Part shown: positions 14,201 through 24,777 of the stretch, piece by piece
Numbering within the stretch: position 1 is the stretch's first letter
Layout: each line of letters starts with the position of its first letter
Source: Larus michahellis
Lineage: Eukaryota > Chordata > Aves > Charadriiformes > Laridae
Length of the DNA: 64,000 nt
Direction: 5' to 3'
NCBI RefSeq assembly: GCF_964199755.1
Contig: NC_133910.1
Location: 11,044,711-11,108,710, forward strand
Translations under genes and position numbers: made by a program
Notes under the pieces: model-generated
What the model was told of the DNA's origin: nothing
What the model saw: the letters and a program-made list of their open reading frames with translations, nothing else
The model's database searches: none

Positions 14201-14714
14201 TTCACAGCCTGGAAGGGACTCAGGGCCCGCAAGCAGCAACATACAGTTCTGTGCTGGAAAACCCACCTAGCTAAAATGCGGATTTAAACATTTTGAGGTA
14301 TGCATTCTTCACAAACACGATCTGTGAGCATTCACCATTAAGGTTTGCTGATTCAGGGTATCTCATATAGTTCCATTATTCCTGTCGAAGGTACCAGGAA
14401 ACATACAATATTACAGGAAAACAGACGGTCATATTATCGATATTTAAGACAAAGGTGACTTAAGCCAAATTTAGCTACTTCTGGAATGGCAAGGGAGACA
14501 CAGAAAGCAAGAACAAAACCAAGAATGACTCCCTGATAAAAGTGATCTTACCTATTCCGTAGGCTTTAGCACAGATCCATTGTAGATTAGCAGCTATTTT
14601 TGCTCTGGCTGAATCATAGAGCTCCAAAGGGACAATCTCAACTGCACTATCTGTCAGGGCATCCATTTTTCTTCTGGTACTATCTCCACCCACACAAACA
14701 TCAACATCCACCAT
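2215..14714 (-). CDS. CAMSAP1: CAMSAP1, 5' part (calmodulin-regulated spectrin-associated protein 1), partial
   Basis: The coding exons are 14714-14552, 4784-4522, 4326-4165, 3318-3238 and 2247-2215 (lengths 163, 263, 162, 81, 33). Joined, they read through without a stop for 234 codons. The translation closely matches the vertebrate CAMSAP1 N-terminus as I know it, for example ARAKIAANLQWICAKAYG, then DPFYIDQYEQEHIKPPVIKL and VVASVKRFSTFSASKELPYD. All junctions are GT-AG with compatible phases. The family binds and stabilises the minus ends of non-centrosomal microtubules through a C-terminal CKK domain; that domain, the coiled coils and the calponin-homology domain (starting near residue 222 in human) lie beyond the left edge. 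The start codon lies directly after an AG acceptor, so a separate upstream non-coding exon is inferred. A candidate cassette exon at 8834-8682 would add 51 residues after residue 54. CAMSAP2 and CAMSAP3 were considered, but their N-termini differ. Confidence 0.96.
3238..3318 (-). CDS. CAMSAP1: CAMSAP1 fourth conventional coding exon
   Basis: It has 27 codons in phase 0 at both ends. It begins VNLKMREITEKEIKLKQQL and ends MESPGHQK. The acceptor is CTTTTAG and the donor GTAAAA. It matches the human segment VNLKMREITEKEVKLKQQL with one substitution. Confidence 0.95.
4165..4326 (-). CDS. CAMSAP1: CAMSAP1 third conventional coding exon
   Basis: It has 54 codons in phase 0 at both ends. It begins SSHMAMIDALMMAYTVEMIS and ends EDAMVFWINK. 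The acceptor is TTTTAG and the donor GTAAAA. The sequence belongs to the conserved region in front of the calponin-homology domain. Confidence 0.96.
4522..4784 (-). CDS. CAMSAP1: CAMSAP1 second conventional coding exon
   Basis: This exon runs from aspartate 55 (codon split across the junction) to a methionine that ends the exon in phase 0. It encodes 87 full codons, including LLLSSELYCRVCSLILKGDQ and SRKGIYVMESDDTPV. The acceptor is TTTCAG and the donor is GTTAGC. It is nearly identical to mammalian CAMSAP1 over this stretch. Confidence 0.96.
7314..7380 (+). repeat. GC-rich imperfect tandem duplication in CAMSAP1 intron
   Basis: Two copies of a roughly 37-base unit (CAGCAGCCCACCGCCTGCCT and CAGCAGGCCACCGCCCGCCT) lie within a 200-base GC-rich patch (about 7218-7425) in otherwise AT-rich intron. 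Confidence 0.75.
8682..8834 (-). CDS. CAMSAP1: Candidate CAMSAP1 cassette exon (51 codons, phase 1-1)
   Basis: This is a 153-base open segment in the 9.8 kb first coding intron. It is preceded by a CTAAC branch-point-like sequence and a TTATAG acceptor, and followed by a GTGAGA donor. The preceding exon ends one base into a codon and the next begins two bases into one. Inserting this segment keeps the frame exactly and restores the same aspartate codon at its 3' end. The 51 residues begin GHESKVLKKMLIETGTWKDW, are charged, and contain no stop. No equivalent stands in the canonical CAMSAP1-3 proteins as I remember them. The weak polypyrimidine tract suits an alternative exon. A chance pseudo-exon cannot be excluded without RNA data. 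Confidence 0.72.
14552..14714 (-). CDS. CAMSAP1: CAMSAP1 first coding exon
   Basis: This exon encodes residues 1-54 plus one base of codon 55. It starts MVDVDVCVGGDSTRRKMDAL and ends with the family-typical ICAKAYG block and a GTAAGA donor. The bases just upstream of the ATG are a T-rich tract ending TTTTAG, a good 3' splice site, so the exon appears to begin at the ATG itself. The second Met (residue 17) aligns with human K-M-E-A and is an alternative start. The first 16 residues diverge from human apart from MVD, whereas residues from about 28 on are strongly conserved. Confidence 0.93.
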
Positions 14715-15520
14715 CTAAAACAAAAACAAAAGACAGCGGACTTTTACACAGGCATTTTTAAAACCATTGCATTTTTAAAACGGCAGAGGAGAGGAGCTGG
14801 CTGAAGGGATGGCCAGCCTGCATCATGCCAGGCACAATACAGCGGGCGGAACACCAACAGGCCCGACATCCTTCAGCATTTACATTAGAAGGGCTTATTT
14901 AGCAATTTAAAATCCACTCGGAAATCAAAAGACATCCGAGCCCAGGGCGAGCATCCCTTTTATTGCAAGCCGCGGATTTGCCCACAAAAAGCCCTTTGCC
15001 AAGGCTACGGGCGGGCGCTGGCCAAAGAAGAAAGGAGCAGCCCATCACCTGCCGCCCGCTAGAATAAAGGCAGGCCGGGGCGCTCCCGCACCGCCGTCCC
15101 CCCCGTCCGCCGAACAATGCGGGCAGGTACGGCGGCCCCCGCCCGCACCGCCCCCACCCCGCGGGGCCGCGCCGGGGCCGGCCCGGGGCAGCACCTGGGG
15201 CTCCTTCCCTCGCCTCGCCCGGGAGGAGAAGCAGCAGAGGTTTCTCGCCCGCACCCCCATCCCCGCTGGCCCCGCCGGGCGGCGGGAAGCCGCGGAGGAG
15301 GGCAGGGGGGACGGCGGCTCCCCCTCCCCGCCGCGGCCCAGCCCGCATCCCCGCCCCCACCCGGGAGGAGGAGAGGAGGGAGGAGGAGGAGGAGGAGGAG
15401 GGAGAGGGGCGCAGCCCACCCGGCGCCGGCAGGCAGCTCCGCACACGGCAGCCGCCGAGCCCCCGCCGCCGCTCCCCCCTCACGCCCGCCCGCCGCGGCC
15501 TACAGGCCCCGCCGCCTCAC

Positions 15521-15760
15521 CTTGCCGCGCTACCGCTGCCTCATCCCCGGGGGCGGGGAGGGTGTTAAGGAAGGAGGGAGGGGGGGGCACCTCCGCGGCG
15601 TCCGGGGCCCCGGCGGCGCGCCGAGAGGCGGGGGAGGCTCGGTGGGGCCGGGCCCGTTGCCGGTACAGGAGGGCGGCGGGGAGGGAGGGACGGAGCCGCC
15701 GCCGCCGCCGTCGGGCCGCGGCTGCCGACGCTCGGGGCCGCGCGCGCGCGCATGCGCCCG
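15521..15760 (-). other. CAMSAP1: Putative CAMSAP1 5' non-coding exon (5' end unknown)
   Basis: The bases CGGCAAG followed by GTGAGG at 15521/15520 form a strong splice donor inside the CpG island. It would splice to the acceptor in front of the start codon at 14714. The transcription start cannot be fixed from sequence, so the upper coordinate is arbitrary. A tiny upstream frame (ATG at 15544, stop ending at 15530, M-R-Q-R) lies in this exon. Confidence 0.45.
15748..15757. promoter_or_regulatory. NRF1-type palindrome
   Basis: GCGCATGCGC is the central palindrome of the NRF1 recognition sequence and lies within the CAMSAP1 CpG island between two alternating CG tracts. Binding is inferred from the motif only. 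Confidence 0.55.
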
Positions 15761-15950
15761 CCACTCACGCGCGCGCGCGCGCCTTCCCCCCCCACCCCCC
15801 AGCTCCCCTCCTCTGCCGGCCGGGCCGGGGCGGCGCGCGCGCTCGGCGGGAAAGGAGGCGGGGCTCGCTCCCGCGCGCGCCGCCAGGCCCCGGCTCCCGG
15901 CACCGCGCAGGCGCGGGGGCCCGGCCGCCCGCCGCCCTCGCTAGGCAACG

Positions 15951-15964
15951 GTTGCCAAGGGAAC
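15951..15964 (+). promoter_or_regulatory. RFX X-box-like site
   Basis: GTTGCCAAGGGAAC differs from the ideal 14-mer GTTGCCATGGCAAC at two positions. An overlapping GGCAAC half-site (15944-15949) makes GGCAAC-G-GTTGCC. Binding by RFX factors is an inference. Confidence 0.4.
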
Positions 15965-17035
15965 GGGGACCGGGCCCGCGCGGCGCAGGGCGCCCCGCTG
16001 CCCTCAGCGCCCCGCCGGGCCTGGGCCAGCGGCCCCGGCTGCGGTAGCCCTGCCCCAGGACCGGGGTAGCCCTGCCCCGGCCCATGTGGGAGCCGGGCGA
16101 GCCTCACACCCTCAGCACCCCGCCACGCCCCGCGGGAGGCGCGGAGACCCCGGGTCTGAGCAGGCCGCAGAGTGTTTTTCCCCTTGTGAGGGAAGGAGGG
16201 AGGCCAGCCGCCTCCCCGCGGGGTGACGCTGTGGCTTCCTGGCCCTGGCTGCCGTTCCTGAGCAGCGGGGTCCACTGTGGAGTCAGGACGGTGACGGAGA
16301 AGGAGCCCTTCTGGTTAAAAGGGGTGAGCAGCGAGAGTGGCTTGGGCCGCTTCCCCATCCATATTGCACAGCAGCCCTGGCAGGCGAGTCCTGCTCCTCG
16401 AAACACACAGTCCGGGAGAGATGCGGGGTTTGCACAGGTTTAGGGAACCAGCTTGCAGGCAGACTGTCGGGGTCAGGGGTCTCGGGCGTCTCAGGGTCAG
16501 GGGCTCCCAGTGACTGGTGTATGGCTGAGCGCCGCCACCGCCAGCCCCGTGTTCCTTCCTCGCCCTGGCAGCCCGGTGTGCCTCTTCCACAGCAGCGTCA
16601 CAACTCGGTGTCATCTTCACTTGGTCTTCCGTTTGGATGCAAGGAAGCACAGGAATGCCAAAAAAACTTTGTCTTGACAAAAATCACTAGCTGTGGAAAC
16701 CTTTAGGTACACGATAGATTCCACTGTAGTATAATTACATGTTTGTTTAATCACAGGAAGGATTAAAATCTTGCTCTGCTGCCAACCACACTTGACAAAA
16801 CATTGGTTGATAATCAGCGATACTTTTCTTCAGGTTATTACAAATAATTTCCCCCGAGACTCGATGTGTTAGTATCTGCCCATCATCAAAGGATGTCAAA
16901 GATGGTTTTCAGGCAAAAGCTTCTGCATTTATGTGTTTCTTAGCAGATAGGGAATTTCTTCACCTGTTTTATGTCCTGATCCACAGATAACAGCAAGAAA
17001 TGTTTCACAGGTGTAACGTGTTGATTGTTGTTCTT

Positions 17036-17095
17036 TGCTGGGTGCAGTTAGACTGTCAAAATCACCTGAGGGCCATTCTGCTGGGTGCAGTTAGA
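17036..17095 (+). repeat. Direct repeat, 17 bases, period 43
   Basis: TGCTGGGTGCAGTTAGA occurs at 17036-17052 and at 17079-17095, exact in both copies. Confidence 0.85.
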
Positions 17096-18241
17096 TGCTG
17101 CTCTGCGCTGCCTTGGTGATCGGCACTAGATCCTGCAGAATAACTCGCTTGACAAGTGAATTTCAGGGCTCATCTGAAAAGTGAAGCTGCATGATTGAGT
17201 AGAGGTTTGAGCCTTTAATGCCTCTGCTAGATGGATGAATTATCTTAACATCCAGCCACTGAAAATGTGATTATAAGTTTAGCTGCACAACAGGGATAGC
17301 AGACTGACCTTATTCTACCTAATTTTCTTTGTTATGATTCTCATAAATTATTTTTTGCCGCATGTAACTGGTAGATTACATAAATGTTTCAAAATCATTA
17401 AAGATTAATTTGTGTCTGTCTTAGGATTCCACATTTATTTCCTTATATCTTCTCAAAGTGCAAGCAGAGGGCATTCTGGTTTGTGGCATCAGGAAATACG
17501 ATCTGGCGTTCAAAGGTTATTCCAGCCTCTATCAGTCTTCCACGTTGCAAGACTGTGGGCAATTAAAGTAGATGTCCTTTGCAAACAACTTGTTAGTTGT
17601 TTTATAATCTCTGTTTGAAGAGTTTGGTTTTCAGTACAGTTTTTTCCAGGCTGTCGTTTCATGACGTTATCATTATAACAAGCTGCTCTTGTTTTTAGAT
17701 TAAGTATTAAGGCCCAAACCAAATCCCCTTAAACTCAAGAAGAATGTTTTCTTTTACGTGGTGGATCGGGCATTAAAGGGATTGCAGAAAGAAAATGGCC
17801 CTTTGACTCTCGGAGCGGGTGACCTGTATGCGAGGGTGAAGGTGCATCCGGGAGAAAACTGACCTGCTTTTTCCTCTGACATAATTTTGCTATAGGTAAA
17901 GAATGGATCCAGTTGTCAAACTCGTCAGAACCACTTAGAAATATGTTTTAAGAGGGTGGCAGACCACCCCTCCAAAGCCAAACCAGTATTACCTGGACCC
18001 CTGAAACTCTCTGAATAAAAAAAGTGGAAAAGTTTGGCTCAAGAAAATGAACATTGTGGAGAAAAAGCGTCGGGGGAAGTCTGGCGGTGAGGAGAATGCT
18101 CTCCTTTCACAGGCTTCTGCTGCACTTAGGATCCTGGCCTTACAATTACCTCTTGTCCTACCCCTTTCACTCATACAGCGCTGTCCTCCAGAGCTGCCTT
18201 CATGTTCCAGTCCAATGCGAAATGAGCTGCCACTTCTTCCT

Positions 18242-18287
18242 CTGTGGTAATACCCTGAAATCCTCCGTGGTAATACCCTGAAACCCT
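18242..18287 (+). repeat. Tandem duplication, period 23
   Basis: CTGTGGTAATACCCTGAAAT is followed immediately by CCGTGGTAATACCCTGAAAC. There are two near-identical copies in intergenic DNA. Confidence 0.9.
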
Positions 18288-20669
18288 GTTACTGAGGGCA
18301 TGCATTTGCCTGTCCTTAAGTGGATGCTGAAACTGATGTTTTGGGAAACTTTGTAGCTGATGATGAAGTGGTTTGTCAAGAACTCGGCACCAGCGTCCTC
18401 AAAATCGTCCTGGAGATAAAAAGCCTGCGTTTAAAATGGGAGGGCCATCAGTGGATTGCTAAACGTGTTTGCTTTTTCCATGAGAAAATAAATGACTCTC
18501 CCTTATTCAGTAGCAGCAAATTCATCTGCAATTTGCGTACCGCGTGTTTCTTTCCTGTACGCCTCTACTAAACATGCTTCAAGGCTTTTCTTCTGGAAAA
18601 TGTTAATACATTGCTTTTCTATATGAAATAATTTTCCTATTGGTCTCCTGGATTCCTTAACCATTCGGAGTGGGCGTACACGTGAACTGACAAACACTGC
18701 GCAACTTGTCTTCCAGCAGAACTCTGAGATTAATTACTAGGAGGTAATACCTTTGAGAAATTACCATATTCAAACACGACACCTGTTGCATGGAACACAG
18801 CTAAAGCCGCGTGCTTGTTTTCTGCCGTACTGGAAGAACGCCTGGGATTTCGGTTTCTTCCACCATGTTCCATTTATCAGCCTGGGGACCACATGTAGAA
18901 CAAGAATATCAGTCCCTTGTCATCCCAAGGACTTCTGATCTACATTTATATCGTAGTCTGTAGAAATATCAACATGCTGTGCACTGGGATCCTATAGGGT
19001 GGAGATACCTCCTGGATACATAGAGAAAGCGAGAGCGGACCCGGCAGTGGCACTAATTGGCACCTTCCAGTCAGAAAGGCCAGCGGGGAACTGGGGTGTG
19101 CCCTGAGCTTTACAAAAAGCACCTTCAGATGAAGGAAAACGAATATCTGCCGGAGAATGCATGAAAGCCCGTGCTTCACTGTCTCCCGTAGCTGTTTATG
19201 GAGGGGGAGGACTCCATGCGATGTCTCTACCCATGACATAATGCTCTTAGTGCTAAAATCAGCAAAAAAAGCAGAGCAAAGGGCTGTGACACAGGAATTT
19301 TGGCGCGCTGGGTAGCCTGATTTCTGCTTCGTTTCCTTTCCTCCATGAGGACTCACCACACTTTCCAAAGTGGTGATTTCCCATCTTTTGCCTCCTTTCT
19401 TCCTTTCCCCAGGACAAGAACAGGAGAGAGACTTTCCCTCACCACCCGCTCAGGCACTGCCCGGGAGCAGGCAAGGGTTACCCTGCCCCGCTCCCGCGGC
19501 ACAAACGCTGCACAGCGAGAGAAGATGGTTGAGTGAATCAACAGGATTTTTGTCCTGTTATCCTTGCAAAATATCCATGATGGACACAAGTTCTGAGGAT
19601 GGCCGTGGCAGAGCAGCGAGGAGCCGCTCGTGCATGCCTGCAGCCCTCTCCTTACGGCTCTATTTTCAGCCCTGGACTAATTTTGAACACCGCTGTAGCT
19701 GCTTCCCCGTGCTTAGTTCTGCAGGGCCTCGTTTGCCCTGGTGCTGAGCACTTAATATCCCTGGCTGGGATCAACTTAGAGCCCGGGCGCTTCTGGAGGT
19801 CACTGCATGGGCTGAGGCTGGCACCACCACCACAGGAGGTGAGGGGAAGCAGGAGGAGGAGAAGTCGGTCTTCTCGGTGCCGGTGGGCTTTAGCATCCCC
19901 CAGCACAAAGTTCAAAAAAAAAAAAAGTTAGGTCTTCCTAGAAATTCACTAAGGAAAAAGAGATGTGGTCAAAAAGACATTTAAAATATTGCCCGGCTGA
20001 ATGGAGCTGGGCTCCTCATCCAGTTGCCCCTCTGACAGCTTCAAAATGTCTTTCTCTCCCTCGTACAATATAGTTTCCCATGACAGTTCGTCATACAGCC
20101 AGCCTTAAGGAGAGCAGAACATTATTCTTTGTAATAGACCAGTCACTTCAGCGCGATTACCAACACCACGGGAACAGTTTCTACAGCATGATGTTGTCGG
20201 TAATTCCTTATACCCAGCTCTGTAACTCGTGAGGAATATGCAGTGGCGTGGCCTTGTGCACCGGGGAACCGCATGCAACAAGCAATGTTTTTCATGTAAA
20301 TAAAGAAAACAAATTAAACACGGATAGTAGGACTCTATTTCATTCATGCATGCATTCAGATTATTTTAAAGGTAATGTGCGTGCAATTTGGCTATTATGC
20401 TGATGAGCACAGCAAGTTATTCAGATTTATTTCTTTTCCCCTTTCTTAAAACGTTTGATATGTATGAAATGATGCCAGGGGAGGTGCTGCTTCACACCTC
20501 GGCTGCATGGGCTCCCCCCGGCAGTCCCCGGGGCTGCTTCTGCCCCTGGGGACCCCGGGGCTGCACAGCTCCAGGAACAAACGCCCCAGGAAGGGACCTC
20601 GGCAGCTCCGCTCCTGGCAGAGAGGGGCCACGCGCAGAGTGGGGACGGTGATCCCCATCGCATCTGAAA

Positions 20670-21164
20670 TAATCACAGAATCACAGAATGGTAGGGGTTG
20701 GAAGGGACCTCTGGAGACCATCCAGTCCCACCCCCTGCCAGAGCAGGGTCACCCAGAGCAGGTGGCACAGGAACGCGTCCAGGCGGGGTTGGGATGTCTC
20801 CAGAGACAGAGACTCCCCCACCTCTCTGGGCAGCCTGTGCCAGGGCTCTGCCACCCTCAGGGTAAAGAAGTTCCTCCTCATGTTGAGATGGAACTTCCCA
20901 TGGTCAAGTTTGTGCCCGTTACCCCTTGTGCTGTCACTGGGCACCACTGAAAAGAGCCTGGCCCCATCCTCCTGACACCCCCCCTTTCAGTATTTATAAG
21001 CATTGATAAGGTCCCCCCTCAGTCATCTTATTTCCAGACTGAAGAGACCCAAATCCCCCAGCCTTTCTTCATCAGAGAGATGTTCCAGTCCCCTCATCTT
21101 CTTGGTAGCCCTTTGCTGTCCCCTCTCCAGCAGTTCCCTGTCCTTCTGGAGCCGGGGAGCCCAT
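20670..21164 (-). mobile_element. CR1 LINE, 3' fragment, minus orientation
   Basis: The element ends (left) with ATCACAGAAT octamers, the reverse of the CR1 3' tail. It carries the decayed C-terminal part of CR1 ORF2 on the minus strand ([20 protein letters not shown] around 20810-20900). It is 5'-truncated, as most CR1 copies are, and non-functional. Confidence 0.93.
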
Positions 21165-24138
21165 ACTAAATACTTCTATTTAGCACTTAGCTCCAAAGTG
21201 CTGTGCAAACATTAATTAATGACTCCGTTCTTGCCAGGGGCAAGAGCTGGCGGAGGGAGGGGGCACAGCTCGCCCTGCCTGGCTCTCCCGCTGGAAGCCA
21301 GACTTGCCTTTGCCGGCTGCGGGGCGCAGGATGCTCCCACTCCGGGCTCGCGGTTCTCTGCAGCAATTACAGCTCTGGAGGCGCTGGCAGTGGGTTTTAA
21401 GTGCCTGCATTAATCATAGGAGGGGTTTTAGCACATAAGATATTTTTATCTATGAGATTATTTACTTTTAAAGTCCCTAGGCTCTGTTTAGGAGGATGAC
21501 GGGTCAATAGCACTTACAGCCCACCAGGTTTTCCAGAGAGATTTCTGTACCAAGAGGGCTGGTCCCAGCCTTCCCTCCGCCTCGTCCTTCCTGGAGCAAC
21601 CCCAACCGACGAGACCCCAGGGACCAGCTGGGCGAGCGCCGAAAGGTTTTTGAGTGGTGCCACGATCTAATTAATGAGAAAATGAGATTTTTCTTTATTT
21701 CCATGTATCTTTATATACATTAAACCCTTTTTAGCAGGCATATTTGGGTAGTGTTCAGACAGAAATCACTTTCTATAGGAACTGTTGATTTGCGTTACCC
21801 AGGTGATTCCCTTTTAAAAACTCGCTTTTTTCCTAAGGACACTTTGGAAAGTAAAACTATATTTACCACAAATGTATAACTACACGAAGAAAGAATGACT
21901 TTTCTCCAACTTTTTCACCACTATTTAAACATTATTGGAAAGCAGTGAATAACTGAAAGGTAAAAGACATGAATAAGATAAAAAAAAACCCAACTAATTG
22001 AATTCCAAAATGCAACACCTGCCCCCCGCTCCTGGCTGCGCTTTGTGAGGTGCATTGGCCAAGAGCAAGGTTGGACGTTCTCAGCATCTTCACCCCCAAA
22101 AATGCCGTGGGGTTTGCGATTGGAGCTGTACAAAGCCCTGGCGCCCCGATAACCTGATTTCCAGCAAAACAGTGTGTAACCCTCCTTTCTCCCCATGAGC
22201 CGGCGCGTGGCTTTTTCTCAAAAACAACGTCCTGAACCTCTGCTAAGCGTCACCTTTGGGATTTCACAGCAGACTCCAGCCAACCTTTTCCAAAACTGTG
22301 TTACAACATCGTTATTTCACCGAAACGTTTCACATTCGCTGCACAGAGGGAGGTGTTTGCGTGGGAACAAAACCGGGGCCGCCTTGTTCCAGGTCCCCTG
22401 GGGACGCACGAAGGCAAAAGCTGCTGCTGGCTCCTGGAAAACTGCCTCTTCCATCCCAGGCACGGGAGGGATGTACCTGGCCCAGGCATTTCGCCTTCCC
22501 TATGGCACGTTTGAATTCTGGTCTGGAGATACAGAGGATATTTTGAGGAAAGGGCTGCCATTTCTGTATTTTAAGGCTTTCCCCTCCATAAATACAACCC
22601 ACGCGGCCCCAGGTGGGGAGGACGGCACCGCAACGCGCTCCGGGTGATTTCCACGCGTGAAGGTTCAGCCCACATTGTTTCTAAAGAGCAGAAACTGCCT
22701 CAAAAAGCAAATTACAGATCCTCTAATTCTACCACCAGCGGGGTCCGGCGGGGGCGGGCGGCAGCTTCCCGCTGCATTTTGCCTCATACCCTGTTTGGTA
22801 TTTTTAGCTCCTGCCATTCCGGTGGGACGCGGCTCCTGGCTCACCTCGCTGCCGGCGCCGCACCGCAGCCGAGCCCTTGCCCTGGCAGCCCTGTCCCCTC
22901 TCGCCCGGCCTCCAGAGAGGTGCCAAAACAAACCACGGCCTTCCTCACCCCCTGGGGTCCCTGCCAGCTCCCACACGCCGCCGCGTCTGCACGCTCTTAA
23001 ATCTGCAGCCAGAGAAACGCGTTAAAGTACAAATTAGTCAAGAGTAATTGAAACATCTCAATCCGGCTTGGCCGGGTCCTATTTACAGCGAGAACTTGAC
23101 TGTAAAGCTCAGACGCCGGGCAGGAACCCCAGCCATGCCGGCAGCTCCGAGCCGCCGGCAGCAAACCCCGGCTGATGGACCTCGGCGCAGACGCCTGGGC
23201 CAGGCAGGGGGTGGGCAGGGGTTGGGCATCCCGGTCCCCATGCTCCCAGTGGGGATGCTGCCATCCTGGGTGCGCCTCCCATCCCTCCCTGCCGCAGGGG
23301 TTGGCACACAGGGGTCCCTGCACGCCCCGGGGTGCCTGGGGCAGGGTGTCCCCTGCAATCCCTTCCAGAGGCTTCGGCGCATACCGGGGTTGGCAGGGGC
23401 AGGCTCTCGGCGTGGGCAGGACACAGCCCTGCGCCAGGACGGGTCTGAGAGGGGCCGAGGCACCACAAGCAGCACCCGCAGCTGAAACGCAACACGGCTC
23501 ATGAGGGTGCCATCGCGCTGAGACGGGGTGACCACGCTGTCCCAGTCGAAGCGGGCACAGTGCTGGTGACCTGGGCCATTGGGCATGGACGCTACCCAAA
23601 CATGGGGGGCTGTACGGCCCTGGTCCCCCATGTGCAGTGCCGTACCACCCCGGTCCCCACGTCTGCCGAGGCTGATTCCTGCCCAGCACCGCTCTGCCCC
23701 AGGCTCCCCTCGCTCCCCGGGGTTCAGGGCTGGCTGAGAGCAGCCCGTACCCCCCCGGCTGGCCCTGGGAACTGGGGTGACGAGACCCCCAGGGCTGCCA
23801 GGAGCACACGGAGGAGGGGATGCTGCAAAGGACACCCATATCCATGGGGCTGGGACATCGTGTGCTGCTGCCTGTCCTGCTGGGCAAGACACACGGATGC
23901 TATAAGACCCCCAGCAGAAGCCCCCCGGACAGGCAAATCCCCGACAGCGCTGACTTACCGGTGGCAGCCGCCGGCATCTTCGCAGCCTGAGGGGTCGCCG
24001 GGGGCTCTGGGCAGCAGCCCGTGGCATGGGAGCCCGTGGCACGTCCCAGGGGCTCAGCGCTGGGGGGCTTGGTCCCCTCCGCTCCCCAGGAAGAGCCGGG
24101 GGGAGCAGGGCAGCGCTGCGCTCCCCAGCATCACTGGC

Positions 24139-24182
24139 GTCGCCACGGCAACGGCTGAATGACTCATTTATGAGTGACATCA
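24139..24182 (+). promoter_or_regulatory. RFX X-box-like plus AP-1/ATF motif cluster
   Basis: GTCGCCACGGCAAC (24139-24152) fits the RFX X-box, with two pyrimidine changes from the ideal. TGACTCA (24160-24166) is an AP-1 site and lies in a near-perfect inverted repeat ACTCAT-TT-ATGAGT (24162-24175). TGACATCA, ATF/CRE-like, follows. It lies in a GC-rich intergenic stretch with no gene called. Confidence 0.45.
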
Positions 24183-24756
24183 GAGATGCGGAGGAGGGGG
24201 CCGGGGGCTGGAGGGGCTGAGGGTGATGCTGGGAGCAGATATTCCCGATTTGGGTTTGCTGGTTAAAGCCGGAAGGTTTTGTGCAGGGAAAACATCCAGA
24301 GCCAGCCCCGCAGCACACCCTGGGCTGCGTCTCGCCGGGGTCCTGGCGTTATTGTGCTGGAGACCCACGGATTCGGCAGGGCAGGAGATGCCGGAGCCCC
24401 TCCACACGTTGGCTCGGTGCTGGGGCAGGGCAGGAGGGACACCCCGGACAGATGGGGCCCCGCCTGCCCTCGTGACTTCAAAACTCAGCCAGAATAAGGA
24501 AACCAGTTTAGAAATCACTTGCCTTGACTGGCTTCGCCTTCATGCTGGGCACAGGGACAGGGGAGGCTGCCTTCAGGGGGTTGTTGGGCTCCTTGTCTCC
24601 GGTGACGCTGTGGCTGCGCACTGTCCCTGGGGGACCCTGCCTGCACCCAGGGGCTGATGGCAGGTCCCCAGCGCCTGCCCGGCACCGTCACACCGCGGGA
24701 GCCGAAATGGGGCCTCGCTCGGAAACTCATCAAGAAGAGAGAGAAGCGTCAGCTGG

Positions 24757-24777
24757 ACACACACACACACACACACA
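24757..24777 (+). repeat. (AC)n microsatellite
   Basis: About ten AC units lie in intergenic GC-rich DNA. Confidence 0.95.

Larger units (their letters stand above)
4785..14551. other. CAMSAP1 long first coding intron
   Basis: This 9.8 kb AT-rich intron contains the candidate cassette exon (8682-8834), the GC-rich duplicated patch near 7314-7380 and a 15-base poly-A (7716-7730). No CR1 copy or other gene was recognised. Confidence 0.8.
15060..16080. promoter_or_regulatory. CAMSAP1: CpG island, CAMSAP1 promoter region
   Basis: This is a very GC- and CpG-rich kilobase flanked by AT-rich intron on one side and ordinary intergenic DNA on the other. It contains GGA-repeat DNA (about 15367-15400), a palindromic NRF1-type core GCGCATGCGC at 15748-15757 flanked by alternating CG runs, many GC boxes, and an RFX X-box-like GTTGCCAAGGGAAC at 15951-15964. 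No TATA box is evident. Long frames on both strands here come from base composition and are not called as genes. Confidence 0.85.

Noticed and set aside
14899-15483. 194-codon minus-strand frame upstream of the CAMSAP1 ATG exon
   Set aside because: It does not splice in frame to the ATG exon by any donor I can see and has a low-complexity serine run from the GGA repeat.
15117-16275. Several 100-275 codon frames in the CAMSAP1 CpG island
   Set aside because: They are Arg/Pro/Gly/Ala-rich, overlap on both strands, and are typical of CpG islands. None resembles a known protein.
18946-19368. 140-codon minus-strand frame
   Set aside because: It has no recognisable motif, no similarity to a family I know, and no splice or promoter context.
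22997-24318. Long minus-strand frames (411 and 296 codons)
   Set aside because: The region is GC-rich and has long frames on both strands and in several phases. There is no recognisable domain, no family match and no clear splice context, so composition explains the lack of stops.
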